A DNA stretch of 64,000 bases, from NCBI GenBank assembly GCA_020637775.1, contig JACKJV010000008.1, positions 1 to 64,000 of the forward strand, in the 5' to 3' direction. Below, piece by piece: positions 54,959 through 63,209 of this stretch. How positions within the stretch are numbered: position 1 is the first letter of the stretch; each line of letters opens with the position of its first letter. The translations under genes were made by a program, and so were the position numbers. Below the pieces are notes generated by a model. The model had not been told where the DNA came from and made no database searches. It saw only the letters and a list, made by a program, of their open reading frames with translations. This DNA comes from Brucellaceae bacterium (lineage in GTDB: Bacteria; Pseudomonadota; Alphaproteobacteria; Rhizobiales; Rhizobiaceae).

Positions 54959-56155
54959 ATGTCCGTCATCCGTTCCATCAAGACACTGCGCGTCGGCGCT
55001 TTTCCCAACCTTGTCTGGGTGATCGTCGAAGACGACCAGGGCGCGACAGGTCTGGGCGAAACCTTCTTTGGCGCCCGCGCCGTGGAAGCCTGCATCCACG
55101 AAACCGTCGCGCCGAAGCTGATTGGCATGGAGGCCGACCCCGAGCCCGCGCGCATGGCGCTCATTCCCTATGCCGGCCATCAGGCTGCCGGGGCCGAACT
55201 GCGCGCCAATTCCGCCATCGACATCGCGCTCTGGGATCTCAAGGCCCGGCGCAATGGCGAACCGCTCTGGCGCGCGCTCGGCGGCCGCTGCCGGCAGGCG
55301 ATCCGCACTTACAACACCTGCGCCGGCTACCAGTATGTCCGTTCCGCCGAAGGCCAGACCTCGGCGAACTGGGGGCTGGGCGCGCCCGCCGCCGGGCCCT
55401 ACGAGGATCTCCAGGCCTTCCTCACCGATGCCGGGGCGCTGGCCGAAAGCCTTCTGGCGCAGGGCATCACGGGCATGAAGATCTGGCCCTTCGACCGCTA
55501 TGCCGAGCGTTCCGGCGGCCAGTCCATCCTGCCCGACGAACTGGAAGAAGGCCTTACACCCTTCCGCCAGATCCGCGACACCATCGGCAGCCGCATGGAC
55601 ATCATGCTGGAAATGCACTCGCTGTGGAGCCAGCCAGCCGCCCTGCAGATCGCCGAAGCGGTGGCGCCCTTCGGCATCTACTGGATCGAGGATGCGGTGC
55701 GCATGCAGGGCGTCTCTGCACTGGCCGACTTCCGCGCCCGCTGCCCGATCCGCGTCACCGCGTCGGAAACCATCGCCGGGCGCCACCAGTTCCGCGAATT
55801 GCTGGAGGCCGATGCAACAGACTACGTCATGCTCGACCTCGGCTGGTGCGGCGGCGTGAGCGAGGGCAAGGCCATCGCCGCGCTCGCCGATGCCTGGCAC
55901 CGGCCCATCGCCCCGCACGATTGCACCGGCCCCGTTGTCTATGCCGCCTCCTGCCACCTGTCGCTGCACGCGTCCAATGCCGTGATCCAGGAAAGCGTGC
56001 GCGCGCTCTATACCGGCTGGTATGCCGACGTCGTCGACGGTCTGCCGCCGGTGGAGAAAGGCATGGTGCGCCCGGCCGACGGTCCCGGACTCGGACTGAG
56101 CCTGAAGGATGGCGTCTTCGCCCGGCCCGATGCCGTGGTGCTGGAAAGCCGCTGA
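54959..56155 (+). CDS. Enolase-superfamily (mandelate racemase/muconate lactonizing) sugar-acid dehydratase-like enzyme
   Basis: A 398-residue protein. The capping domain (1-125) contains VIVEDDQGATGLGETFFGAR. The barrel carries the metal ligands in IMLEMHSLW, WIEDAVRMQ and TASETIAGRH and a general-acid/base His in APHDCTGP. The E-x-H at the first ligand position resembles D-mannonate/galactonate-type dehydratases. It probably dehydrates an aldonic or aldaric acid imported by the neighbouring TRAP system. ATG 54959 was chosen; the upstream frame lacks a family N-terminus. Exact substrate not determinable. Confidence 0.87.
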   Translation: MSVIRSIKTLRVGAFPNLVWVIVEDDQGATGLGETFFGARAVEACIHETVAPKLIGMEADPEPARMALIPYAGHQAAGAELRANSAIDIALWDLKARRNGEPLWRALGGRCRQAIRTYNTCAGYQYVRSAEGQTSANWGLGAPAAGPYEDLQAFLTDAGALAESLLAQGITGMKIWPFDRYAERSGGQSILPDELEEGLTPFRQIRDTIGSRMDIMLEMHSLWSQPAALQIAEAVAPFGIYWIEDAVRMQGVSALADFRARCPIRVTASETIAGRHQFRELLEADATDYVMLDLGWCGGVSEGKAIAALADAWHRPIAPHDCTGPVVYAASCHLSLHASNAVIQESVRALYTGWYADVVDGLPPVEKGMVRPADGPGLGLSLKDGVFARPDAVVLESR

Positions 56156-56223
56156 GACGGTGCGGCGCCGGGGCCGCGCCCGGCCGTGACGGAAACATTC
56201 ACGGACAGGCGCCAGACGTTGCA

Positions 56224-57735
56224 TCACATGGTCGCCCCGATCTGCCATGGCACGAATTCGAAATCGCCCAGCCCCTGCGCTTCCGATTTCGATTGTTCGC
56301 CGGAGGCCACACGCAGGATCAGATCGTAGATCTCGCGACCCTTTTGCTCCAGCGAAACGCCATCCGTCAGCATGGCCCCGGCATTCACATCCATGTCCTC
56401 GGTCATCCGGTTGAACATTTCCGTATTCGTCGCAACCTTGATGCACGGTGACGGCTTGGAGCCGAAGGCCGAGCCGCGGCCAGTGGTGAACACAACGACA
56501 TTGCAGCCCGATGCGATCTGCCCGGTCACCGAGGCCGGATCGTAGCCGGGTGAATCCATGAAGGTGAAGCCGCGCGCGGTGACAGGCTCGCCGTATTTAT
56601 AGACGCCGTTGAGCGGCGTCGTGCCGCCCTTGGCCGCCGCACCGAGCGATTTTTCCAGGATGGTCGTCAGCCCGCCCTTCTTGTTGCCGGGCGACGGGTT
56701 GTTGTCCATCGAGCCCTTGTTGCGGGCCGTGTAATCCTCCCACCAGCGGATCAGGCCGACCAGTTTCTCGCCTGTCTTGCGGTCCGCCGCGCGGCGCGTC
56801 AGCAGGTGCTCCGCGCCATAGATCTCCGGCGTTTCGGCCAGCACGCCGGTGCCGCCCTGGGCGACGAGCAGGTCGCAGGCATGACCGAGCGCCGGATTGG
56901 CCGTGATGCCCGACCAGGCGTCGGAGCCGCCGCATTGCAGCGCCACCATCAGTTCCGAGGCCGGGCAAGGCTCGCGCCGCGCCTCGTTGGCCAGCGGCAG
57001 CATGGCACGCACCTTTTCGATGCCGAGTTCGACGGTCTTGCGCAGGCCGGCGACATCCTGGATGTTCATGGTCTGGAACAGCGGCCCCTTCTCGATGCCG
57101 TAGGCTTCCAGCAGCCAGTCGATCTGGTTCATCTCGCAGCCAAGGCCCACCATCAGCACGCCGGCATGGTTGGGATGGCGCGCATAGCCCCACATCACCC
57201 GCTGCAAGGCGTCGAACCCGTCGCCCGACCCGGCCATGCCGCAGCCCGTGCCGTGCACGAAGGCGACCACGCCATCGACATTGGGATAGTTCGCCATCTC
57301 CTCCGGTCCGAAGGCCGAAGCGATCATCCGCGCCGCCGTCGCCGAACAGTTGACCGAGGTCAGCACGGCGATGAAATTGCGCGTGCCGACGCGGCCATTG
57401 GCGCGGCGATACCCCATGAACGTATCGCGCGCGGCTTCCGGCACGAAGGCCACGGGCCTGAGATCCGTAGAGAACTCGTAGTCGGCCTCGGTATTGCGGA
57501 ATTCGGTGTTGTGCGTATGCACATGGTCACCCGGCGCGATGTCGGCGGAGGCATAGCCGATCACCTGCGCGTACTTGCGGATGACGCCGCCTTCGGGAAT
57601 CGCAACCGTTGCGATCTTGTGCCCGCGCGGGATCATCGCGGTCGTTGTCACGCCCTCCACAGAGGCGCCGGCTTCCAGCGCGCGGATGGCGGTGACGACG
57701 TTGTCGGAGGCATCGAGACGGACGGTGACAGTCAT
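56224..57735 (-). CDS. UxaA family (altronate/galactarate-type) dehydratase
   Basis: A 503-residue enzyme with an N-terminal SAF domain (about 1-95: AMIPRGHKIATVAIPEG, GDHVHTHNT) fused to the C-terminal catalytic domain. NCSATAAR and VAFVHGTGCGMAGSG supply the conserved Cys and His region. Further conserved segments are VALQCGGSDAWSGITANPAL and CNVVVFTTGRGSAFGSKPSP. UxaA/GarD enzymes dehydrate altronate or galactarate with Fe or Mg. It lies next to TRAP genes and an enolase-superfamily enzyme, so the cluster may use a hexuronate- or aldarate-like acid. Confidence 0.9.
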   Translation of the reverse strand: MTVTVRLDASDNVVTAIRALEAGASVEGVTTTAMIPRGHKIATVAIPEGGVIRKYAQVIGYASADIAPGDHVHTHNTEFRNTEADYEFSTDLRPVAFVPEAARDTFMGYRRANGRVGTRNFIAVLTSVNCSATAARMIASAFGPEEMANYPNVDGVVAFVHGTGCGMAGSGDGFDALQRVMWGYARHPNHAGVLMVGLGCEMNQIDWLLEAYGIEKGPLFQTMNIQDVAGLRKTVELGIEKVRAMLPLANEARREPCPASELMVALQCGGSDAWSGITANPALGHACDLLVAQGGTGVLAETPEIYGAEHLLTRRAADRKTGEKLVGLIRWWEDYTARNKGSMDNNPSPGNKKGGLTTILEKSLGAAAKGGTTPLNGVYKYGEPVTARGFTFMDSPGYDPASVTGQIASGCNVVVFTTGRGSAFGSKPSPCIKVATNTEMFNRMTEDMDVNAGAMLTDGVSLEQKGREIYDLILRVASGEQSKSEAQGLGDFEFVPWQIGATM

Positions 57736-57859
57736 GGCGGCGGTTCCGGTTGTTCGGCCGGCGCTGCACGAACCGTTGCGCCAGCCATTGGCATCGGGAA
57801 GAAGGCGCCGCCGGTCCCGAGGGCGAACCGGCGGCAGCGTCTGTCGTGTCGCTCCTGCC

Positions 57860-59491
57860 CTAGTCGAGCAGCAGGCTGACGATGGGCGGCCAGATCAGCA
57901 GCACCGACAAGGCCAGCAGCTGGATCGCGATGAACGGCAGGAAGCCCTTGAAGATATCCGTCAGCGAGATGTGCTCCGGCGCGACGGATTTCAGGTAGAA
58001 GGCAGCCGGACCGAAAGGCGGCGACAGGAAGCTGACCTGCATGTTCATGCAGAACACGACGCCGAACCAGATGGCGACATGCTTCGGATCGATGGATCCG
58101 AGGAAGCCCAGTTCGGCCGGCGGCAGTTTCAGCACGATCGGCAGGAAGACCGGCATGATGAGAAGCACGATGCCGACCCAGTCCATGAACATGCCCATGA
58201 TCAGGAAGATGACCATCATGACCAGGATGATGCCCATGGTCGGCAGTTCGGCCGAGGTGATGAGATTGGCCACATAGGTCGGCCCGCCCACCAGCGTATA
58301 GGCGGCGGCGAGCGCTGCCGCGCCGATCGTCACCCAGATGATCGTGCCGGTCGATTTCAGCGTCCGCATCACGCTGTCCCAGACGATCTCGAAAGTCATC
58401 TCGCGGCGGACGAGACCGATCACGAAGACCGCGATCACCCCCATGCCCGCAGCTTCCGTGATACCCGTGATGCCGCCATAGATCGAGCCCAGCACGACGC
58501 CCACGACGATGATCGGTGCGACGAGGCCCTTGCCCATCTTCCAGCCCCGCATCGACCGATCGCGCCCGGCGACAAGGAAGATGATTGCCAGCGCGATGAC
58601 GAAGGCGCCGATGAACCATGGGAAATCCGAGACCATGCCGAGCGGGATCGGGTCGACGCCTTCACGCACCGCATTCTCGCCGGTGAGGGTGAAGAAGAGT
58701 GCGCGCAGGGTCAGCAGGATCGATGCACCGGCCGTCAGCAGGCTCAGGAAGCCAAGGAACATCAGCGACTTTTCCCTGCCTTTCGGGTCATCCGGGTTTT
58801 CCGGCGGCAAGGGCGCCAGCGACGGGTTCAGGTTCGTGCGCACGAGGATGTAGATGATGAAGAAGCTGGCCAGCATGAAGCCGGGAATGAAGGAGGCGGT
58901 GAAAAGCGCCTTGATCGAGGTTTCCGTGACCAGGCCGTAGAAGATCAGCACGATGGATGGCGGGATCATGGTACCCAGGCTGCCCGAGGCGCAGATCGTG
59001 CCGATGGCAAGGTTCTGGTTGTAGCCGAGACGCAGCATCTGCGGCAGCGCGATCAGGCCGAGCAGGACGACTTCGCCGCCGATGATGCCCGACATCGCCG
59101 CCATGATCACCGCCATGATGGAGGTGACGATGGCAATGCCGCCGCGCGTGCGGCTGAGCCACTGGTTGAGCGAGGCATACATGTCCCGCGCGATGCCGGA
59201 TCGCTCCAGCAGCGCCGCCATCAGGATGAACAACGGCACCGATATGAGCACGTAATTCGTCATCTGCCGGTAGACCGCCTGGCCGAGGACCGAGAAGGGA
59301 CCCCTGCCGAAATCGCGGAAGAGGATGTCCGGGCCGAATTTCATGATCAGCGTCATGGCCGCAAGGAAAGCGGAGGCGAAACCCAGCGGCATGCCGAGCG
59401 CCAGCAGGACGAACATGGAAAGGAGCAGTATGACGGACAGGGTTCCGATATCGGAAACCTTCATCCACGCGAGCAGGTCGAGGAGTTCCAT
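57860..59491 (-). CDS. TRAP transporter large permease (DctM type)
   Basis: A 543-residue protein with about 13 hydrophobic segments. It opens with a SVILLLSMFVLLALGMPLGF helix and contains MMAVIMAAMSGIIGGEVVLLG-type (core MAAMSGIIGGEVVLL) and SGSLGTMIPPSIVLIFYG elements typical of DctM. It drives sodium-coupled uptake of the ligand delivered by the periplasmic binding protein. The loop near residues 215-300 is longer than in DctM of small C4-dicarboxylate systems. It is 6 bp downstream of the small permease, in one operon. Confidence 0.94.
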   Translation of the reverse strand: MELLDLLAWMKVSDIGTLSVILLLSMFVLLALGMPLGFASAFLAAMTLIMKFGPDILFRDFGRGPFSVLGQAVYRQMTNYVLISVPLFILMAALLERSGIARDMYASLNQWLSRTRGGIAIVTSIMAVIMAAMSGIIGGEVVLLGLIALPQMLRLGYNQNLAIGTICASGSLGTMIPPSIVLIFYGLVTETSIKALFTASFIPGFMLASFFIIYILVRTNLNPSLAPLPPENPDDPKGREKSLMFLGFLSLLTAGASILLTLRALFFTLTGENAVREGVDPIPLGMVSDFPWFIGAFVIALAIIFLVAGRDRSMRGWKMGKGLVAPIIVVGVVLGSIYGGITGITEAAGMGVIAVFVIGLVRREMTFEIVWDSVMRTLKSTGTIIWVTIGAAALAAAYTLVGGPTYVANLITSAELPTMGIILVMMVIFLIMGMFMDWVGIVLLIMPVFLPIVLKLPPAELGFLGSIDPKHVAIWFGVVFCMNMQVSFLSPPFGPAAFYLKSVAPEHISLTDIFKGFLPFIAIQLLALSVLLIWPPIVSLLLD

Positions 59492-59497
59492 GGCGTG

Positions 59498-60304
59498 TCA
59501 GTCCTTGAGCGTCTTGCGGATGTTTTCGATCTCGACCTCGTCGATCTCGTCCATCGGTGAATGGTGTTCCGGTGCCCTGTTCCAGTCGGCGATGAGGTTG
59601 GACACCGCCTGTATGGTGACGAGGAGAATGATGAAGAGGATGGCCGGCTTGACCGAGGCAGGAATCGGCGGATCCCAGGCAGTGCCGAAGGTCTCGCCGC
59701 GCATCATGCGCACCGACGCATCGTTGTAGCCGCCCCAGATGAGCGTGAAGGTGAAGCCGGCAATCAGCAGGACCGAAATGACATCGGCGGTCTTCTGCAT
59801 CCAGCGCGGCATCAGGTCATAGATGACATAGATGCGGATATGGCTGCGCTGCTGCATGGCGTAGAGCCCGGCCAGCAGGAAGACGAAACTCGCGATCCAG
59901 AGCGAAAGCTCGTTGGCCCACAGCGTCGGCGCGGTGAAAACATAGCGCGCCACCACCTCGTAGAACATGGCGATGACGATGAGCAGCGTGCCGACCATCG
60001 CGATGCGCGAACAAACGAGGGCCACGATGTCGAAAAAGCCCTCCGGCGCGCGCTCGATGGCGCCGCGGAAGTCCGACAGGTAGATCGAGGCGAACAGGAT
60101 GGTCGCGAACAGGCAGACGAGCATGGCCTGAACCAGCGGCCGGCCCGCCGGGCGGATCATCTCGTACATGGTGACCGGCGTTTCGGAGACGAAATGGCCG
60201 AGCACGAAATAGATGAACAGGAGCAGGGTCAGGGCACCGAACCCGATCGCCAGCCAGCGCATCGGCTTGCGCAAGCCTCCCAGCCAAAGACTTTGCTTTT
60301 CCAA
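59498..60304 (-). CDS. TRAP transporter small permease (DctQ type), extended
   Basis: A 268-residue four-to-six-helix permease subunit that pairs with the large permease. It starts at TTG 60304 with a strong GGGAGGG 5 nt upstream. The longer frame from 60382 begins inside the terminator and was rejected. The N-terminal 110 residues contain two extra hydrophobic segments (LAIGFGALTLLLFIYFVLGHF and MLVCLFATILFASIYL). The conserved DctQ core begins at about 110 (ANELSLWIASFVFLLAGLYAM and RSHIRIYVIYDLMP). Ordinary DctQ proteins are about 160-190 residues. Confidence 0.9.
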   Translation of the reverse strand: MEKQSLWLGGLRKPMRWLAIGFGALTLLLFIYFVLGHFVSETPVTMYEMIRPAGRPLVQAMLVCLFATILFASIYLSDFRGAIERAPEGFFDIVALVCSRIAMVGTLLIVIAMFYEVVARYVFTAPTLWANELSLWIASFVFLLAGLYAMQQRSHIRIYVIYDLMPRWMQKTADVISVLLIAGFTFTLIWGGYNDASVRMMRGETFGTAWDPPIPASVKPAILFIILLVTIQAVSNLIADWNRAPEHHSPMDEIDEVEIENIRKTLKD

Positions 60305-60346
60305 GGTTACCCTCCCTGGCAACGCCCGGCCAACGGGCCGTTCTGG

Positions 60347-60377
60347 AAAAATGGCGAGCCCGAACGACGGGCTCGCC
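60347..60377 (-). terminator. Terminator between TRAP binding-protein and small permease genes
   Basis: On the minus strand GGCGAGCCCG (60377-60368) pairs with CGGGCTCGCC (60362-60353) around TCGTT, followed by ATTTTT (60352-60347). A perfect 10-bp stem 32 bp beyond the binding-protein stop. Partial readthrough would give more binding protein than permease. Confidence 0.9.
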
Positions 60378-60408
60378 ACCAATGTCAGCTCCGCTCAGGC
60401 GGCTGGCA

Positions 60409-61437
60409 TCACTTCGCGATCAGGCCGAGCTGGCCGAGATATTCGCGGTGGCTCTTGACCAGCGCGGCGGCTTCCGGGCTCTTTTCCGCCCAGCCGTCCC
60501 ACGCCTTCTGCGCGGCGGCGCGGAATGCGGCGCGGTCTTCCTCGGACCAGGCATGAAGTGTCACGCCCTGCGCCTTCAGCGCGGCCGCAGCCTCGGCATT
60601 CTTCTTCTCGTTGGAAAGCGCGGTGTGCAGCGAGAGCTTCTGCATCGCGGTATCCATGATGCGGCGCTGCGCCTCGGACATGCCGTCCCAGACATCCTTG
60701 TTGCAGGCCAGGTGGTCGGACGGCATCGAGTGGAAGCCCGGATAGGTCGCGTGCTTCACGATGTCGTAGAGACCGAGGCCCACATTGTTGGCCAGGCCGG
60801 AGGCGTCGGCGCCGTCAATGATGCCGGACTCCAGCGCGGTGAAGATTTCGGTAAAGTCCATCACGATCGGGGTCGCGCCCAGCTCGGCGAAGATTTCCGT
60901 CTCCAGGCCGGGCGGCGAACGGAACTTCCAGCCCTTCAGGTCTTCCGGGCCGGTCAGCGGCTTGGAGGACGACAGGGATTCCTGGCCGTAGATCCACCAG
61001 CCGACAAGCTGCATGCCCTGGGCATTGTAGAGTTCCTGCGCGGCTTCGTAGCCACCGCCGTAATAGAGCCAGGAAAGCTGCTGGTAGGGCGTGTCATAGC
61101 CGCCCATGATGTCGCCGACGAACTGGAACGCGGCGTTCTTGCCGGTCTGGTAGGCACCGCCGGTCATGTCGCAGTCGAGAATGCCGTTGATCGCGGCGTC
61201 GAAGGTTTCGGTGGTCGCGACGACCGAGGAGGAATAGAACATCTCGATCTTGATCGAGCCGTTCGACATCGTTTCCACGTCGTCGGCGAACTGTGCGGCC
61301 AGCTTGCCGGACGGATGCTCGGACGCATAATGCGTCTGGATACGCAGCGTGACCTGTTCGTCCTGTGCGTAAGCGGCGCCGGCAGCGGCGAGCGTAGCGG
61401 CGGCGGTCATCGCCAGAAGCGATTTCTTGAATGTCAT
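60409..61437 (-). CDS. TRAP transporter substrate-binding protein (DctP family)
   Basis: A 342-residue periplasmic receptor with a signal peptide (MTFKKSLLAMTAAATLAAAG). Features of the family are VTLRIQTHYASEHPSG near the mature N-terminus, the ligand-binding Arg region GWKFRSPPGLETEI, and DFTEIFTALESGIIDGADAS. The frame is open to 61560, but ATG 61437 begins the export signal. It is the first gene of the TRAP operon and is followed by a terminator that separates it from the permeases. A GntR regulator lies divergently upstream. The ligand is probably an organic or sugar acid. Confidence 0.93.
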   Translation of the reverse strand: MTFKKSLLAMTAAATLAAAGAAYAQDEQVTLRIQTHYASEHPSGKLAAQFADDVETMSNGSIKIEMFYSSSVVATTETFDAAINGILDCDMTGGAYQTGKNAAFQFVGDIMGGYDTPYQQLSWLYYGGGYEAAQELYNAQGMQLVGWWIYGQESLSSSKPLTGPEDLKGWKFRSPPGLETEIFAELGATPIVMDFTEIFTALESGIIDGADASGLANNVGLGLYDIVKHATYPGFHSMPSDHLACNKDVWDGMSEAQRRIMDTAMQKLSLHTALSNEKKNAEAAAALKAQGVTLHAWSEEDRAAFRAAAQKAWDGWAEKSPEAAALVKSHREYLGQLGLIAK

Positions 61438-61619
61438 GGATGTTCCTCCCGTTTGGCCGGAGCAGCGCACGCCGCCCCGCTTCACACTCACTGCCACGAC
61501 CTCACGCGGCGTCATGAACCTTACATTCGTCATCTTGCGTGAACAACCCTTTTTCTCCAAGTTCCGAAAAATTTTGAAATTCGTTGCAGATCACAAAAAT
61601 CTTGGTTAGCCTGAAAATC

Positions 61620-61631
61620 GACACCGGTGTC
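61620..61631. promoter_or_regulatory. Palindrome GACACCGGTGTC upstream of GntR gene
   Basis: A perfect 12-bp palindrome in the 272-bp divergent gap between the TRAP operon (start 61437) and the GntR gene (start 61710). FadR-type regulators bind sites of this length. It is a single copy, so assignment is tentative. Confidence 0.45.
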
Positions 61632-61709
61632 TTGGTTGCTCGCGCTCGCCATGGGCGCGGGCAGCATGGCCGATTTGACGGCTGGCCGGGTGCCGCGGGA
61701 GGACACGGG

Positions 61710-62381
61710 ATGGCAAGCGAAGAAGGCATGACGGCGCAGGCTGTCTATCGCTCCATAAAGGCGCGCCTGATGGCCGGGGAGTTCAAGCCCGGGGACCGGC
61801 TGCGCCCGGACGTCCTCAAGGAAGCCTATGGTATCAGTGCCAGCGCCATGCGCGAAATCCTGCTGCGCCTTGCCCACGAACACCTCATCACCCAGGAGGA
61901 ACAGCGTGGCTTTCATGTGCCCCTGGCATCCGAGAAGCGCCTGACCGAGCTGATGAACCTGCGCATACTCCTGGAATGCGAGGGCGCCCGGCTGTCCATC
62001 GAGCACGGCGATCTGGAATGGGAGGCCCGGCTCAATGCCGCCCATCACAAGCTGGCCCATATCGAGGCCAAGATGCGCGCGGCCGGCGACATAGCCGAAT
62101 TCGTGCCGATCTGGACCCGCATCGACTGGGAATTCCATGACACGCTGCTTTCCGCCTGTCCGTCGGATACGCTGCGCTCGGTCCATCGCAACGTCTATGA
62201 ACAATTCCGCCAGCAGGTCGTCGCGGAGCTCGAATCGGCCGGCTTCCGCGAAGCGACCGTGCCCGAGCATGAAGCCATTCTGACCGCCGCGATCCGGCGC
62301 GATGTCAAAGCCTGCAAGGCGGCCATTCACGCCCATCTGCAAACCTATCGCGAAGACCTTTTCGACAAGAATTTCGCCTGA
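61710..62381 (+). CDS. GntR family (FCD) regulator of the TRAP/sugar-acid locus
   Basis: A 223-residue regulator. The winged helix is at 8-75 (AVYRSIKARLMAGEFKPGDR, LKEAYGISASAMREILLRLA) and the FCD domain follows, with IDWEFHDTLLSACPSDTLRS and EHEAILTAAIRRDVKACK containing metal/ligand His positions. ATG 61710 is 5-9 nt after GGGAGGACA. Divergent orientation to the TRAP operon and 30 bp spacing to the downstream SDR gene suggest it controls both directions. The effector is unknown. Confidence 0.9.
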   Translation: MASEEGMTAQAVYRSIKARLMAGEFKPGDRLRPDVLKEAYGISASAMREILLRLAHEHLITQEEQRGFHVPLASEKRLTELMNLRILLECEGARLSIEHGDLEWEARLNAAHHKLAHIEAKMRAAGDIAEFVPIWTRIDWEFHDTLLSACPSDTLRSVHRNVYEQFRQQVVAELESAGFREATVPEHEAILTAAIRRDVKACKAAIHAHLQTYREDLFDKNFA

Positions 62382-62411
62382 CCGGTTTCAGGCGCCGGGA
62401 GGAGGCCGGCA

Positions 62412-63179
62412 ATGATGACATCTGGGCTTTTCGACCTAACCGGGCAAACCGCGCTCGTCACCGGTTCCAGCATGGGCATCGGCCTTGCGCTGGCCAAGGG
62501 CCTTGCCGCGCATGGCGCCGCGGTCGTGGTCAACGGCCGCAACCGCGACCGCGCCGAAACCGCAGCGCAGGCGATCCGCGCCGAAGGCGGCAAGGCATCG
62601 GTCGCGAGCTTCGACGTCACCGATGCGGATGCGGTGAACCGCGCCGTCGCGGACATCGAGGCCGACGGCCCGGTTTCCATCCTCGTCAACAATGCCGGCA
62701 TGCAGTTCCGCACGCCGCTGGAGGACTTTCCCGACGAGAAATGGGACGAACTGTTCCGCACCAATGTCACCAGCGCCTATCTCGTCGGCAAAGCGGTGGC
62801 GCGCGGCATGATCGCGCGCCACGCCGGCAAGATCATCAACATCGCCTCGGTGCAAAGCGAACTGGCAAGGCCCGGCATCGCCCCCTACACCGCCACCAAG
62901 GGCGCCATTCGCAACCTGACCCGCGGCATGGCCACCGACTGGGCGCGCCACAACATCCAGGTCAATGCCATTGCGCCAGGCTATTTCAGGACGCCGCTGA
63001 ACAAGGCGCTTTACGAGGATGCCGATTTCTCCGCCTGGCTGGAAAAGCGCACACCCGCCGGGCGCTGGGGCGAAGTCGGGGAACTCGTCGCCGCCGCCGT
63101 CTTCCTCGCGGGCAAGGGCTCGTCCTTTGTCAACGGCCACACGCTTTACGTCGATGGCGGCATCACCGCCTCCATCTGA
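62412..63179 (+). CDS. SDR family oxidoreductase, gluconate 5-dehydrogenase-like
   Basis: A 255-residue classical SDR. The cofactor motif is TGSSMGIGLALAKGLA, NGRNRDRAE after strand 2 suggests NADP preference, and NNAGMQFRTPLED and YTATKGAIRNLTRGMA (Tyr/Lys) are present. The segment APGYFRTPLNKALYEDADFS resembles gluconate/idonate 5-dehydrogenases. It probably oxidises or reduces an aldonate intermediate in the neighbouring pathway. The next dehydrogenase begins 30 bp after the stop, so regulator, SDR and reductase appear to be one operon. Confidence 0.9.
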   Translation: MMTSGLFDLTGQTALVTGSSMGIGLALAKGLAAHGAAVVVNGRNRDRAETAAQAIRAEGGKASVASFDVTDADAVNRAVADIEADGPVSILVNNAGMQFRTPLEDFPDEKWDELFRTNVTSAYLVGKAVARGMIARHAGKIINIASVQSELARPGIAPYTATKGAIRNLTRGMATDWARHNIQVNAIAPGYFRTPLNKALYEDADFSAWLEKRTPAGRWGEVGELVAAAVFLAGKGSSFVNGHTLYVDGGITASI

Positions 63180-63209
63180 CCGACGAACGCACCAAAGAGA
63201 AGAGACACC

